DNA of 64,000 bases from JASHPR01 sp963729365 (GTDB lineage: Bacteria; Actinomycetota; Actinomycetes; Streptosporangiales; Streptosporangiaceae). The DNA is taken from positions 806,001-870,000 of the forward strand of contig CAVSNQ010000013.1 of the NCBI GenBank assembly GCA_963729365.1, in the 5' to 3' direction. This document shows, in pieces, positions 42,877 to 50,822 of this stretch (positions within the stretch are counted from its first letter, which is position 1; each line of letters begins with the position of its first letter). The notes below the pieces were generated by a model, which made no database searches, was not told the origin of the DNA, and saw nothing but the letters and a program-made list of their open reading frames with translations. The position numbers and the translations under genes were made by a program.

Positions 42877-43641
42877 CTACTCGTGGCCGTCGGGCAGGTC
42901 GGCCGCCGTGACGTACGCCGACGAGATGCCGCCATCGACCATGAACTCCGTGGCGTTGATGTAAGAGGACGCATCGCTGGCCAGGAAGCCGACCGCCTCG
43001 GCGACCTCGCTGGCCCGGGCGAACCGGCCATACGGGACGTGGACCAGCCGGCGTGCCGCCTCCTCGGAGTTGAACAGCGCCCGCAGCAGCGGCGTGTCCA
43101 CCGGGCCGGGACACAGCGCGTTGACCCTCACCCCGCGGTGGGCGAACTCGATCCCCAGCTCGCGGGACAGCGACAGGACGCCTCCCTTGGAAGCGGTATA
43201 GGCGATCTGGGACGCCGCCGAACCGATCTTGGCCACGACCGATGAGGTATTGATCACCGATCCCCCGCCCCCCTCCAGCAGGTACGGGATCCCGTACTTG
43301 CAGCAGAGAAAGACGCTGGTCAGGTTGACCTCGAGCACCCGGTTCCACGTGGCCAGGTCGGTGTCGAGCACCGATCCGTCCTGCGGCAGCGCGATGCCCG
43401 CGTTGTTGAACAGGACGTCGATGCGCCCGAACCGCTCGGCCACCGCGGCGTACGTCGCCCGGACCTGATCAGCGTCGGTCAGGTCCGCGGCCAGGAAGAG
43501 CGGCGCGTCGACCTCGCCCTCACCCTTCACGTCCACGGCGGCGACGACTGCGCCTTCCCTGGCGAAGACCTTGACGGTCTCGCCGCCGATCACGCCGACG
43601 GCCCCCGTCACCACGCAGACCTTCCCGTCCAGCGTGCCCAC
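42877..43641 (-). CDS. SDR-family oxidoreductase
   Basis: 254 residues. The GTG at 43641 (VGTLDGKVCVVTGA) is chosen because GGAGGAG lies 6 nt upstream. A longer frame to 43734 is weaker. Motifs TGAVGVIGGE, NNAGIA, INTSSVV, YTASKGG and MVDGG. Divides from the permease by a 245-bp gap that holds site C. Classical NAD(P)-dependent dehydrogenase with unknown substrate. One of five SDRs in this island. Confidence 0.85.
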   Translation of the reverse strand: MGTLDGKVCVVTGAVGVIGGETVKVFAREGAVVAAVDVKGEGEVDAPLFLAADLTDADQVRATYAAVAERFGRIDVLFNNAGIALPQDGSVLDTDLATWNRVLEVNLTSVFLCCKYGIPYLLEGGGGSVINTSSVVAKIGSAASQIAYTASKGGVLSLSRELGIEFAHRGVRVNALCPGPVDTPLLRALFNSEEAARRLVHVPYGRFARASEVAEAVGFLASDASSYINATEFMVDGGISSAYVTAADLPDGHE

Positions 43642-43738
43642 CTGGCGCTCCTCCCCCTCCCCGCGCAGCCACTCAGCGTTCATTCCGGCCCAGTGCGCCC
43701 GGTTAGCGTTGGGGGCGGTAATTTGGGCCAGCATTCAT

Positions 43739-43755
43739 ACCATAGGACCTTAGGA
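43739..43755 (-). promoter_or_regulatory. Shared operator-like motif, site D
   Basis: Minus strand reads TCCTAAGGTCCTATGGT, 98 bp upstream of the SDR start at 43641. Near-identical to site C. Confidence 0.5.
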
Positions 43756-43779
43756 CTGGATGGCCGGCGTTGGCAACGC

Positions 43780-43893
43780 CTAGGCCGTCCGGCCGGCGCC
43801 CAGGACGAAGCCCTCGTACCCGCGCCCGGCGATCTCCTCACATTCCCGCCGGTAGTTGCCGCACCCGCCAACGTAGGGCATGAACACCCGCGC
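43780..43893 (-). pseudogene. C-terminal remnant of a Baeyer-Villiger monooxygenase
   Basis: The minus strand ends with FMPYVGGCGNYRREC, then EEIAGRGYEGFVLG, before a TAG at 43780-43782. This matches the conserved C-terminal (Y/F)xGGxxxYRxxCxEVAxxGYEGF pattern of cyclohexanone-monooxygenase-type enzymes. Nothing upstream continues the gene. It is a short leftover between the SDR and the FadR-type regulator. The upstream limit is approximate. Confidence 0.5.
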
Positions 43894-43946
43894 GGCGGGC
43901 GCCGCGGGTCAGCGGCGCGAGCCGGGCCGCGTCCGCGGCCGGCGGC

Positions 43947-44648
43947 CTAGCGCAGGCTGCGCCGGAGGTCGCGCCGCGCCGTCTCGAGGTGGTCGACGAC
44001 CGCCTTCTGCGCCGCGTCCGGGTCGCGGTCGGCGATGGCGTCGAGAATCTGCTGGTGGTGCCGGTTGGCGGTATGGAAGACGCGGATGATCAGGCGGTCG
44101 ATCGGCACCCACATCGCCGCCCGCGCGTCCTCGATGGCCTGGCGCATCAGGCGGTTCCTGGCCGCGTCGGCAATGGCCAGGTGGAAGGCGTTGTCCGCGG
44201 CACGGAACCGCAGGGTCTCGCGGTCCTCGGCCATGACGGCATAGGCATCCCGCAGGATGGCCAGATCCTCGTCGGTGCGCCGGTCCGCGGCCAGGCGAGC
44301 CGCGGCCCCCTCCACCGCGATGCGGTAGTCGAAGGTCTCCTCGATCTCGGGGAGCTTCTCGGCCAGCAGCGGGCGGATGCGTTCCTCGTTCTCGGCCTGG
44401 TCGAGAACGAGGATGCCGCCGCTGGCCCCGCGCCGGCTGACGACATACCCCTCGCCCTCGAGCACGCGGATCGCCTCGCGGACGGTGGTCCGGGACACGC
44501 CGAGTTGCTGGGCCAGCATCCGCTCCGGCGGCAGCTTGTCGCCGGGGAGGTAGGAGCCGATGTGGATGGCTCGCCGAATCCGCTCGGTGACCACCTCGTA
44601 AGCCGCGGCGAAGTCGATGGGTTCGATGCCGGTCACTCCGCTCGTCAC
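43947..44648 (-). CDS. FadR-type GntR transcriptional regulator
   Basis: 233 residues from GTG 44648 (a TTG at 44690 is in frame but would add a non-native head). HTH: YLPGDKLPPERMLAQQLGVSRTTVREAIRVL, wing SRRGASGG. FCD ligand domain with FHLAIADAARNRLMRQAIEDARAAMW and HHQQILDAIADRDPDAA holding metal-binding His. It is paralogous along its whole length to the C-terminal half of the fusion regulator at 34651-36327. The two likely recognise the same or overlapping operators in this island. A near-perfect palindrome lies 40 bp upstream. Confidence 0.9.
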   Translation of the reverse strand: MTSGVTGIEPIDFAAAYEVVTERIRRAIHIGSYLPGDKLPPERMLAQQLGVSRTTVREAIRVLEGEGYVVSRRGASGGILVLDQAENEERIRPLLAEKLPEIEETFDYRIAVEGAAARLAADRRTDEDLAILRDAYAVMAEDRETLRFRAADNAFHLAIADAARNRLMRQAIEDARAAMWVPIDRLIIRVFHTANRHHQQILDAIADRDPDAAQKAVVDHLETARRDLRRSLR

Positions 44649-44688
44649 CCACTTTCGACTCGCTGTCCCGCGGCCCGCTGAACCGGCC

Positions 44689-44715
44689 AAGGTACTTCGT
44701 TCTACGAAGCACCTT
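44689..44715. promoter_or_regulatory. 27-bp near-perfect palindrome upstream of the FadR-type gene
   Basis: AAGGTACTTCGT (44689-44700), TCT, ACGAAGCACCTT (44704-44715): 11 of 12 positions pair. It covers the stop codon of the upstream esterase and precedes the regulator. It could be the regulator's autoregulatory operator or, less likely because there is no U tract, an esterase terminator hairpin. Confidence 0.55.
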
Positions 44716-45653
44716 ACCGGTGGCGCGCCGGGGCTCCCGTCAGCTTCCTGACGAACCAGGCGGCTTGCGCCAGCGCGCTGTCGGCCGCAGCGAGCAGGCC
44801 GGGCTGTAGCGCGAAGTCATGCCACATGCGCGGCCACCTGGTGTAGGTCACGTCGACCCCGGCGGCCGAAGCGCGGGCCGCCAGCAACTCGGCGTCTGGG
44901 GCGAGCAGCTCGTCGGTCCCGGCCTGGATCAGCAGCGGCGGCAGCCCGGCGTGCGCGGCGTGCAACGGCGAAACCGACTGGTCGGCCCACTTGGACGGGT
45001 CGGCGTACGCGCGGGCGCAGGCGTCGAGCCAGTCCGGGCTGAGCAGGATGTCCCGGCGCACCAGGCTCGGGTCGGCCCGGCGGTCGCGGCCGGGATCGAG
45101 CCACGGCGAGAGCAGGATGCAGCCGGCCAGGCAACTCCTGGCCCTCGTCGCGCAGGCCCAGGACCAGGGCGAGGGCGAGCCCCCCGCCTGCCGAGTCGCC
45201 GGACACCAGCACCGAGCCCGGCCTGGCGTCGCCGGACAGCGCTGTGGCCACCGCGCGGGCGTCCTCAAGTGCCGCCGGGAACCGATGTTCCGGGGCCAGG
45301 CGGTACTCGGGCAGGACGACCCGGCAGCCCGCCTGGGCGCTCAGGTGCGCCGCCCATGACCGGGCCGTGCGCGCCGAGCCCAGGCAATAGCCGCCGCCGT
45401 GAAAGTGGATCACCGTTCGCTGCGGGCCCGACGCCCGGGAGGACACCACCTCGGCGCGTACCCCGGCTATGACCTGCTCGGCAACCGTGGTGCCGCGCGG
45501 CAGCAGGGCGGGCCGGGTGAGCTGGTCCAGCCGCGTGCGCTGCACCGGCCAGGGCAGAGCCGGGTCGAGGCAGCGCCTGCCGAGCTGCCGCACCCCGAGA
45601 CGCATCACGGCGGGCGGCAGGCGCGGCCGCCGGCGAGCGGAGCCGGCGATCAT
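44714..45653 (-). pseudogene. HSL-family alpha/beta hydrolase, frameshifted near 45140
   Basis: First part from ATG 45653: FHGGGYCLGSARTARSW, YRLAPEHRFPAALEDA and nucleophile GDSAGGGLALALVLGLRDEG. It then leaves frame. The remainder continues in another frame from about 45150: LAGCILLSPWLDPGRDRR, IQAGTDELLAPDAELLAARA (acid) and RMWHDFALQPG (His). Joined length about 312 residues, normal for the family. The start overlaps the BVMO 2 stop (ATGA), mirroring the esterase/BVMO 1 pairing at 36-39 kb. Inactivating mutation or assembly error. Confidence 0.75.
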
Positions 45654-47131
45654 GCCGCGCTGGTGTCGGCCATGGCGGCCCGGGCCGGCATGACCCGGTA
45701 CGCGGCCAGGTCAAAGCGCCGGACCCGGTACCGGTACAGGAACGTGTGGTCGGGCCAGTTGTTCGTGTTGCGCCCGGAGGGCGTCGTGTACCAGCTGTGA
45801 CAGCCGCTCTCCCACACCGACGTCCGGCTGGCCGATTGCACCCAGGAGTTAAACGCGTCCTGCACGTCGGGGCGCACGTCAAGCCAGGCCAGGCGTTCAG
45901 CCTCGAGCGCCTGGACCGCGCCGAGCACGTAGCCGATCTGGCCTTCGAGCATGTAGATGATGGAATTGCCGCCGAGGTTGGTGTTCGGCCCGTAGAGCAT
46001 GAAGAAGTTCGGGAACCCGGAGACCGTGATGCCGAGGTAGGCCTGCGCCCCGTCCGGCCAGGCCTCGTGCAGCCGCCGGCCGCCGAGGCCGGACACCAGC
46101 ATCGGCGCGAGGAACTCCACCGCCTTATAACCGGTGCCGTAGATGATCACGTCCGCGGCGCGGGCCGCGCCGTCGGCGGTGACGACGCCGTCCGGGGCGA
46201 TCCGCTCGATCTGGTCCGTGACCAGCTCGACATTCGGCCGCGCCAGGGCCGGGTACCAGTCGTTGGAGAACACCACCCGCTTGCAGCCCATCACGTAGTC
46301 GGGGACGCACTTGGCGCGGAGCTCAGGATCGGCGATCTGCGCGCGGAGCTGGCGGCGCCAGAGCTGCATCGGCCCGGCGAGCAGCTTCGGTGACAGGACG
46401 AAGCCGCTGGTGAGCAGCTCACCGTAGAGGAAGATGCGCAGCCGGTCGGCCTTGCGTACCACGGGCAGCCGGTCAAACAGGGCGTGCTCGGCATCGCGGT
46501 ACGGCCGGTCGGCCTTGGGCAGCACGTACGGGGCGCTGCGCTGGTAGACGTCGACGTGGCCGGCGACCTTGGCGATCTCGGGCACGAACTGGATGGCGCT
46601 GGCCCCGGTGCCGACGACCGCCACCCGCAGGCCGGCCAGGCCGACATCGTGGTTCCAGCGGGCCGAGTGCCACGAGGGACCGGCGAACCCGTCCCGGCCG
46701 TCGATGTCCGGAAGGGCGGGACGGCCGAGCTGGCCGACGGAACAGACGACCGAGGCCGCCTGCACCGTGCCGCCGTCGTCCAGGGTGAGGTTCCAGATCG
46801 CGCGGCTCTCGTCGAACTCGGCCGCCGCGACCCCGCAGCCGAAGCGGAGGTGCGGGCTAAGGCCGCGCTCGGCCACCACGGCGTTCAGGTAAGCCAGGAT
46901 CTCTTCCCGCGGCGGGAAGCGCCGGCTCCACCGCCCCGGGCGGAACGAGAACGAGTACAGGTGCGATGGCACGTCGCAGGTCAGGCCCGGATAGCTGTTA
47001 TCGCGCCACGTCCCGCCGAGGCCGTCGGCGCGGTCGAGCACGACGAAGTCCTCGATGCCCGCCTGCCGGAGCGCGATCGCCATGCCGATCCCGCCGAATC
47101 CGGCACCGATGACGGCCACCCGGTAAGGCAT
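45650..47131 (-). CDS. Flavin-containing (Baeyer-Villiger-type) monooxygenase 2
   Basis: 493 residues. ATG 47131 is preferred to GTG 47137 because GAGGGAG sits 7 nt before it. FAD motif GAGFGGIGMA, BVMO fingerprint FAGPSWHSARWNHD (the last fingerprint residue deviates from Pro), NADPH motif GTGASAIQ and GFPNFFMLYGPNTNLG. Only moderately similar to BVMO 1. Coupled to the frameshifted esterase downstream, so the unit would convert a ketone to an ester and hydrolyse it. If the esterase is truly dead, the copy at 36387 might substitute. Confidence 0.9.
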   Translation of the reverse strand: MPYRVAVIGAGFGGIGMAIALRQAGIEDFVVLDRADGLGGTWRDNSYPGLTCDVPSHLYSFSFRPGRWSRRFPPREEILAYLNAVVAERGLSPHLRFGCGVAAAEFDESRAIWNLTLDDGGTVQAASVVCSVGQLGRPALPDIDGRDGFAGPSWHSARWNHDVGLAGLRVAVVGTGASAIQFVPEIAKVAGHVDVYQRSAPYVLPKADRPYRDAEHALFDRLPVVRKADRLRIFLYGELLTSGFVLSPKLLAGPMQLWRRQLRAQIADPELRAKCVPDYVMGCKRVVFSNDWYPALARPNVELVTDQIERIAPDGVVTADGAARAADVIIYGTGYKAVEFLAPMLVSGLGGRRLHEAWPDGAQAYLGITVSGFPNFFMLYGPNTNLGGNSIIYMLEGQIGYVLGAVQALEAERLAWLDVRPDVQDAFNSWVQSASRTSVWESGCHSWYTTPSGRNTNNWPDHTFLYRYRVRRFDLAAYRVMPARAAMADTSAA

Positions 47132-47298
47132 GGGCACTCCCTCGCGCTGCGGCTAGCACGATGCCTGCCCGGGCCCGATCACCATGAGCCCGGCACCGGC
47201 AGCATAAGCGCAAGCTCACCACCACCGCACCTTGGCCGCCTGCGCCCGCGGCTGGCGGCCGTTCCGCAACAACGCGCGCCGGCGGTCATACTTTGGGC

Positions 47299-48210
47299 GT
47301 GGGCGGCGAGGTCGTGGGGCGAGCGGTCAATGCGGTCCTGGTGCCCCCGCAGGCGGAGCGGTTCGCGTCGGTCACCGGCGCGGACCTCGACCGGCTGGTG
47401 CTGAATGTGACCGGGTGGAACAAGCTCGTCCTGCTCGACCCTCATCGGGTGTTCCTGTTCCCGCGTTCGGCGATCGGCGTGGAGTGGTTTGAGCGGGAAC
47501 TCGCCGCCTACCGGGCGCTGGCCGAGGCGCAGCTGAGCATGGTGCCGCACCTGCTGGGCTGCTGGCAGGACCCGGAGATCTACCCGTTCCCGTTCGCGGC
47601 CGTCACCCGCCTGCCCGGCCAGGTGCCGGCCGAGCCTGAGGTCCTGGTGGAGCAGCTGGGCCGGGCCATCGCCTGCTGGCATGAGCTCGAGCCGCCTCCG
47701 CTGGCCGGGGCACGCCCTCCCCGTCACCACGACGCCCCTCATCATCGCTGGCTGCGGCGGGCTCTCGACCCGGCCACCAGCGCCGAAGCAGCCGCTGAGG
47801 CGGCCGGCCGCCTGGGCCGGCCCGAACGCGCCTCGGCGTGGGCGGACCTGCTGGCCAGCGCCGCCCAGCTGGCGCCGGTCCTGGTCCACGGCGACATTCA
47901 CGAAGACCAGCTGCTGGCCGATGGCGACCGGCTGACCGGCATCATCGACTGGGAGACGGCCCGGGTCGACCATCCGTTCTGGGACTTCGACCTGGGCGAG
48001 TGGGGCACCGGGCTATGGCGCCGCCGCCGCCGCGACTTCAGCGCCCTCTGGGCGCGGGGGTGGCGCGCGTACGCCCGGACGCGGGGCCTGGACAACGACT
48101 CCCGCCCGCTGGAGACCGCCTTTCGCCTCCGGCACGCGCTTCGCCTCGTGGCCGATCCCGGCGATCCCGCTGTCGTCGGCACGATCGAGGAGCACCTCGC
48201 GTGTCTATAG
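47299..48210 (+). CDS. Aminoglycoside-phosphotransferase-fold protein
   Basis: 303 residues from GTG 47299 (TTG 47293 also in frame). A CATACT -10-like hexamer ends 6 bp before the start region, so the transcript may be leaderless. Catalytic loop VLVHGDIHEDQLLADGD and metal motif GIIDWETARVDHPFWDFDLGEW are intact. This suggests a small-molecule kinase or macrolide/aminoglycoside phosphotransferase relative. Not close to the BMC kinase. Divergent from BVMO 2. Substrate unknown. Confidence 0.82.
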   Translation: MGGEVVGRAVNAVLVPPQAERFASVTGADLDRLVLNVTGWNKLVLLDPHRVFLFPRSAIGVEWFERELAAYRALAEAQLSMVPHLLGCWQDPEIYPFPFAAVTRLPGQVPAEPEVLVEQLGRAIACWHELEPPPLAGARPPRHHDAPHHRWLRRALDPATSAEAAAEAAGRLGRPERASAWADLLASAAQLAPVLVHGDIHEDQLLADGDRLTGIIDWETARVDHPFWDFDLGEWGTGLWRRRRRDFSALWARGWRAYARTRGLDNDSRPLETAFRLRHALRLVADPGDPAVVGTIEEHLACL

Positions 48211-48228
48211 CAGCCGCACCGCGAGAAC

Positions 48229-48687
48229 CTAGGGCACGACCACCAGGGGCACCGGTGAGTGGCGGGCCAGGCCAACGGCGACCGAACCGACCACCCGGTG
48301 CGCGATTTGCGACGAACTTCCCACCACGATCACTACGGTCGAGTCGGGGTCGGCGTCCTGGATGGCTTTGGCCGCCGCGAGCAGTTCCTCGGTGATCAAG
48401 CCCTGGCGCCGCTCGAAGCCCCAGCCCTCCACGCGGCCGCGCAGCTGCTCGGCCGCCGTGGTGCGAAGCTCCTGCTCGATCTCGTCGAAGTCTTCTTCCA
48501 GTTCGCCTACGGCACCGGGCGACAGGGCGGCCATGCTGGGCATATGGGCCACATACACCACTTCGATGCGGCCTGTCCGGCCCTGGAGCAGGTTGACCGC
48601 GGCGTCGAGCGCCCGGCTGGCCGGAGGAGATCCGTCATAGCCGACGACCAGGCGCAGGTCCGTGTTGGGCGGCGTGGTAGTGCTCAC
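48229..48687 (-). CDS. Universal stress protein (UspA family)
   Basis: 152 residues from GTG 48687. A longer frame starts upstream, but the natural beginning is just before LRLVVGYDGSPPASRALDAAV. The C-terminal half keeps the ATP-binding pattern VVGSSSQIAHRVVGSVAVGLARHSPVPLVVVP (G-x2-G-x9-G-S/T). No Shine-Dalgarno sequence; a TATCCT hexamer 8 nt before the GTG may allow leaderless expression. Single-domain USP of normal length. Such proteins support survival under hypoxia or energy limitation in actinobacteria. Confidence 0.9.
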   Translation of the reverse strand: MSTTTPPNTDLRLVVGYDGSPPASRALDAAVNLLQGRTGRIEVVYVAHMPSMAALSPGAVGELEEDFDEIEQELRTTAAEQLRGRVEGWGFERRQGLITEELLAAAKAIQDADPDSTVVIVVGSSSQIAHRVVGSVAVGLARHSPVPLVVVP

Positions 48688-48768
48688 ACCGGGGGAGGAT
48701 AGCCCCTGGCCCTGACGCGGGCGCACCCGGCATCCGACCTACGGAGGTGTCGCCGGCCGACGCGACGA

Positions 48769-50388
48769 TTAACGGGCCGGCGTGGCCGTCGATCTGGACA
48801 CCGAGATGATCACCGGCGAGCAGCTGCAGAGGGCCACGGGAATCGCTTTGGGCTCTGGGTGCAGCGCGGGCTTGGGGGCGGCGGCCTCGGCTCCGCCCGC
48901 GGGGGCGGCGGCCGCGGCCCTGAGTTCCTCGAGCCGGTGGCGGGCGGGCAGCAGGACGATGGCGAGAATGAAGCCGAGGCCGAGCAGCGCGGCTGACACC
49001 GCGAAGGCGACGGTGTAGCCGTGGGTGGCCGCGATCGCCGGGGCCAGCGGGCTGGCGTGGTGAGCGATCAGGTAGCTGGCCGTCGCGGTCAGCGCGATCG
49101 TGCTGAGGGCGGACGTCCCGATCGAGCCGCCGACCTGCTGCATCGTGTTGACCAGCGCCGAGGCCACGCCGGAGTCCTCGCGCTTGACGCCGGTCGTGGC
49201 GGTGTTGATGGCCGGCGCGAAGATCATGCCGAAGCCCAGCCCCATGACCAGCAGCGCGGGCAGAACGTCGCTCGCGTAGCTGGAGGTCACGCTGAGCCGG
49301 GACAGGTACGCCATCCCGGCGGCGGCCAGCAGGTTGCCGGTCGCGATCAGGACACGGGGCCCGAGCCTGGGCAGAAGCACGATGCTGGAGAGGTTGGAGC
49401 TGATCAGGATGCAGGCGACCATCGGCAGGAACAGCAGCCCGGTGGTCAGCGGGCTTTCTGCCTTGACTACCTGCAGGTAGTAGGTGAGGAACAGGAAGGT
49501 GCCGAAGATCGCGATTCCCGATATTCCGACGGCGACATAGGCGCCGCCGCGGGTCCGGTCCAGGATCACCCGTAGCGGCAGCAGCGGGTGACTGGACCGC
49601 TGCTCGGCGACGACGAACCCGGCGAGCAGGCCCACGCCGGCGACCAGGCTGCCGATGGTCAGCGCGGCCGTCCAGCCGGCCGTCTCGGCGTGCGAGAAGC
49701 CGAAAACGATCAGGAACAGCCCGGCACAAGCCAGCACCGCCCCGGGCCAGTCCATGCGCGGCCGCGTCGCCGGGCGGCTGCTGCGAATCCAGGCCAGGGC
49801 GCCGGCCACGGCGATCGCGGCGAACACCAGGTTGACATACAGGCACCAGCGCCACGAGAGGTACTGGGTCAGCGCACCGCCCAGGATCAGGCCCACCGCG
49901 CCGCCCCCGGCCGCGACCGAGCCGAACACGCCAAAGGCCCTCCCCCGCTCCCGCGGATCCTGGAACGTGCTGACCAGCGTGCCCAGCGCGGACGGCGCCA
50001 GGACGGCCCCGAACGCGCCCTGCAGCGCCCGGGCCGCCACCAGCATCGCGAACGAGACGGCGGCTCCGCCGATCGCCGAGGCGATCGCGAAGCCGATCAG
50101 TCCCGTGATGAACACCCACTTGCGGCTGAACATGTCGCCGATCCGGCCGCCCACCAGCAGCAGGCTGCCGAACGCCAGGGCGTAGGCCGTCACCACCCAC
50201 TGCCGCTCGCTGTTCGCAAATCCCAGCGATTGCTGCGCGGACGGCAGCGCGATGTTCACGATCGTGGAATCCAGGACCACCATCAACTGCGCAATGGCCA
50301 CCACGACCAGGACCAGCCAGCGCCGGTCACCGGGCGCGGCCCGGGGGTCTCGCGGGCCAGAAGACGTTACAGATGACAACGGGACCAC
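48769..50388 (-). CDS. MFS transporter, DHA2 (EmrB/QacA) family
   Basis: 539 residues from GTG 50388. Fourteen predicted hydrophobic segments. Signature motif DSTIVNIALPSAQQSLG in TM1, the loop motif GGRIGDMFSRKWVF and motif C-like ALQGAFGAVLAPSALG. The C-terminal tail is Ala/Pro-rich and cytoplasmic. Proton-driven drug or metabolite exporter. No adjacent TetR regulator is present, and the substrate cannot be inferred. Confidence 0.9.
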   Translation of the reverse strand: MVPLSSVTSSGPRDPRAAPGDRRWLVLVVVAIAQLMVVLDSTIVNIALPSAQQSLGFANSERQWVVTAYALAFGSLLLVGGRIGDMFSRKWVFITGLIGFAIASAIGGAAVSFAMLVAARALQGAFGAVLAPSALGTLVSTFQDPRERGRAFGVFGSVAAGGGAVGLILGGALTQYLSWRWCLYVNLVFAAIAVAGALAWIRSSRPATRPRMDWPGAVLACAGLFLIVFGFSHAETAGWTAALTIGSLVAGVGLLAGFVVAEQRSSHPLLPLRVILDRTRGGAYVAVGISGIAIFGTFLFLTYYLQVVKAESPLTTGLLFLPMVACILISSNLSSIVLLPRLGPRVLIATGNLLAAAGMAYLSRLSVTSSYASDVLPALLVMGLGFGMIFAPAINTATTGVKREDSGVASALVNTMQQVGGSIGTSALSTIALTATASYLIAHHASPLAPAIAATHGYTVAFAVSAALLGLGFILAIVLLPARHRLEELRAAAAAPAGGAEAAAPKPALHPEPKAIPVALCSCSPVIISVSRSTATPAR

Positions 50389-50788
50389 ACCCCCCGTACG
50401 GCCTGTGGCGACTTCACGCGGCCGAGGCTCGCGCTTCGCGGGGACCCGGCGGACCAGCCGGCTGCGCCATGTGAACTCCCGGTGAGCGACATCATCTAAG
50501 CGCGGATCGTTGTCAGGGTCCGGAGCAGCGACTGTCCGGCGGCACTGCTGGAACGGCAGGCCGATTGCCGGGCAGCCTCGGGCCCACCATAGGCATACCC
50601 AGAACGTTACGCCCACCGAGCTCGCCGCGCGCCACGGCGGAGGCACCTCGGCGCCGGTGCGCGCTCTGATCCACCGGGACCACTCCGCCGGCGGGTTCTT
50701 CCAGCCGGGCGAGCGGGATTACGTAAGCTCCTGATGTTTCCCCTTGAGCGAAGTACTCCGTGATCACGTGAACGAGCAGGAGGCGGCT
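50389..50788. other. Intergenic region between exporter and proB-like gene
   Basis: No convincing protein-coding gene. Its right end holds AGGAGG (50779-50784) that serves the leader ORF at 50789. No strong hairpin or repeat was noticed. Confidence 0.5.
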
Positions 50789-50815
50789 ATGGCCGGGCTG
50801 GTCGCGCAGTGGTGA
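50789..50815 (+). CDS. Possible eight-codon leader ORF (MAGLVAQW) before the proB-like gene
   Basis: ATG 50789 preceded by a strong CAGGAGG (spacing about 5 nt), eight codons, TGA at 50813-50815. The proB-like GTG follows 7 nt later and has no RBS of its own. Reading of the kinase therefore probably depends on reinitiation after the leader, which offers a way of translational control. Inference only. Confidence 0.4.
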   Translation: MAGLVAQW

Positions 50816-50822
50816 GTTGTCC

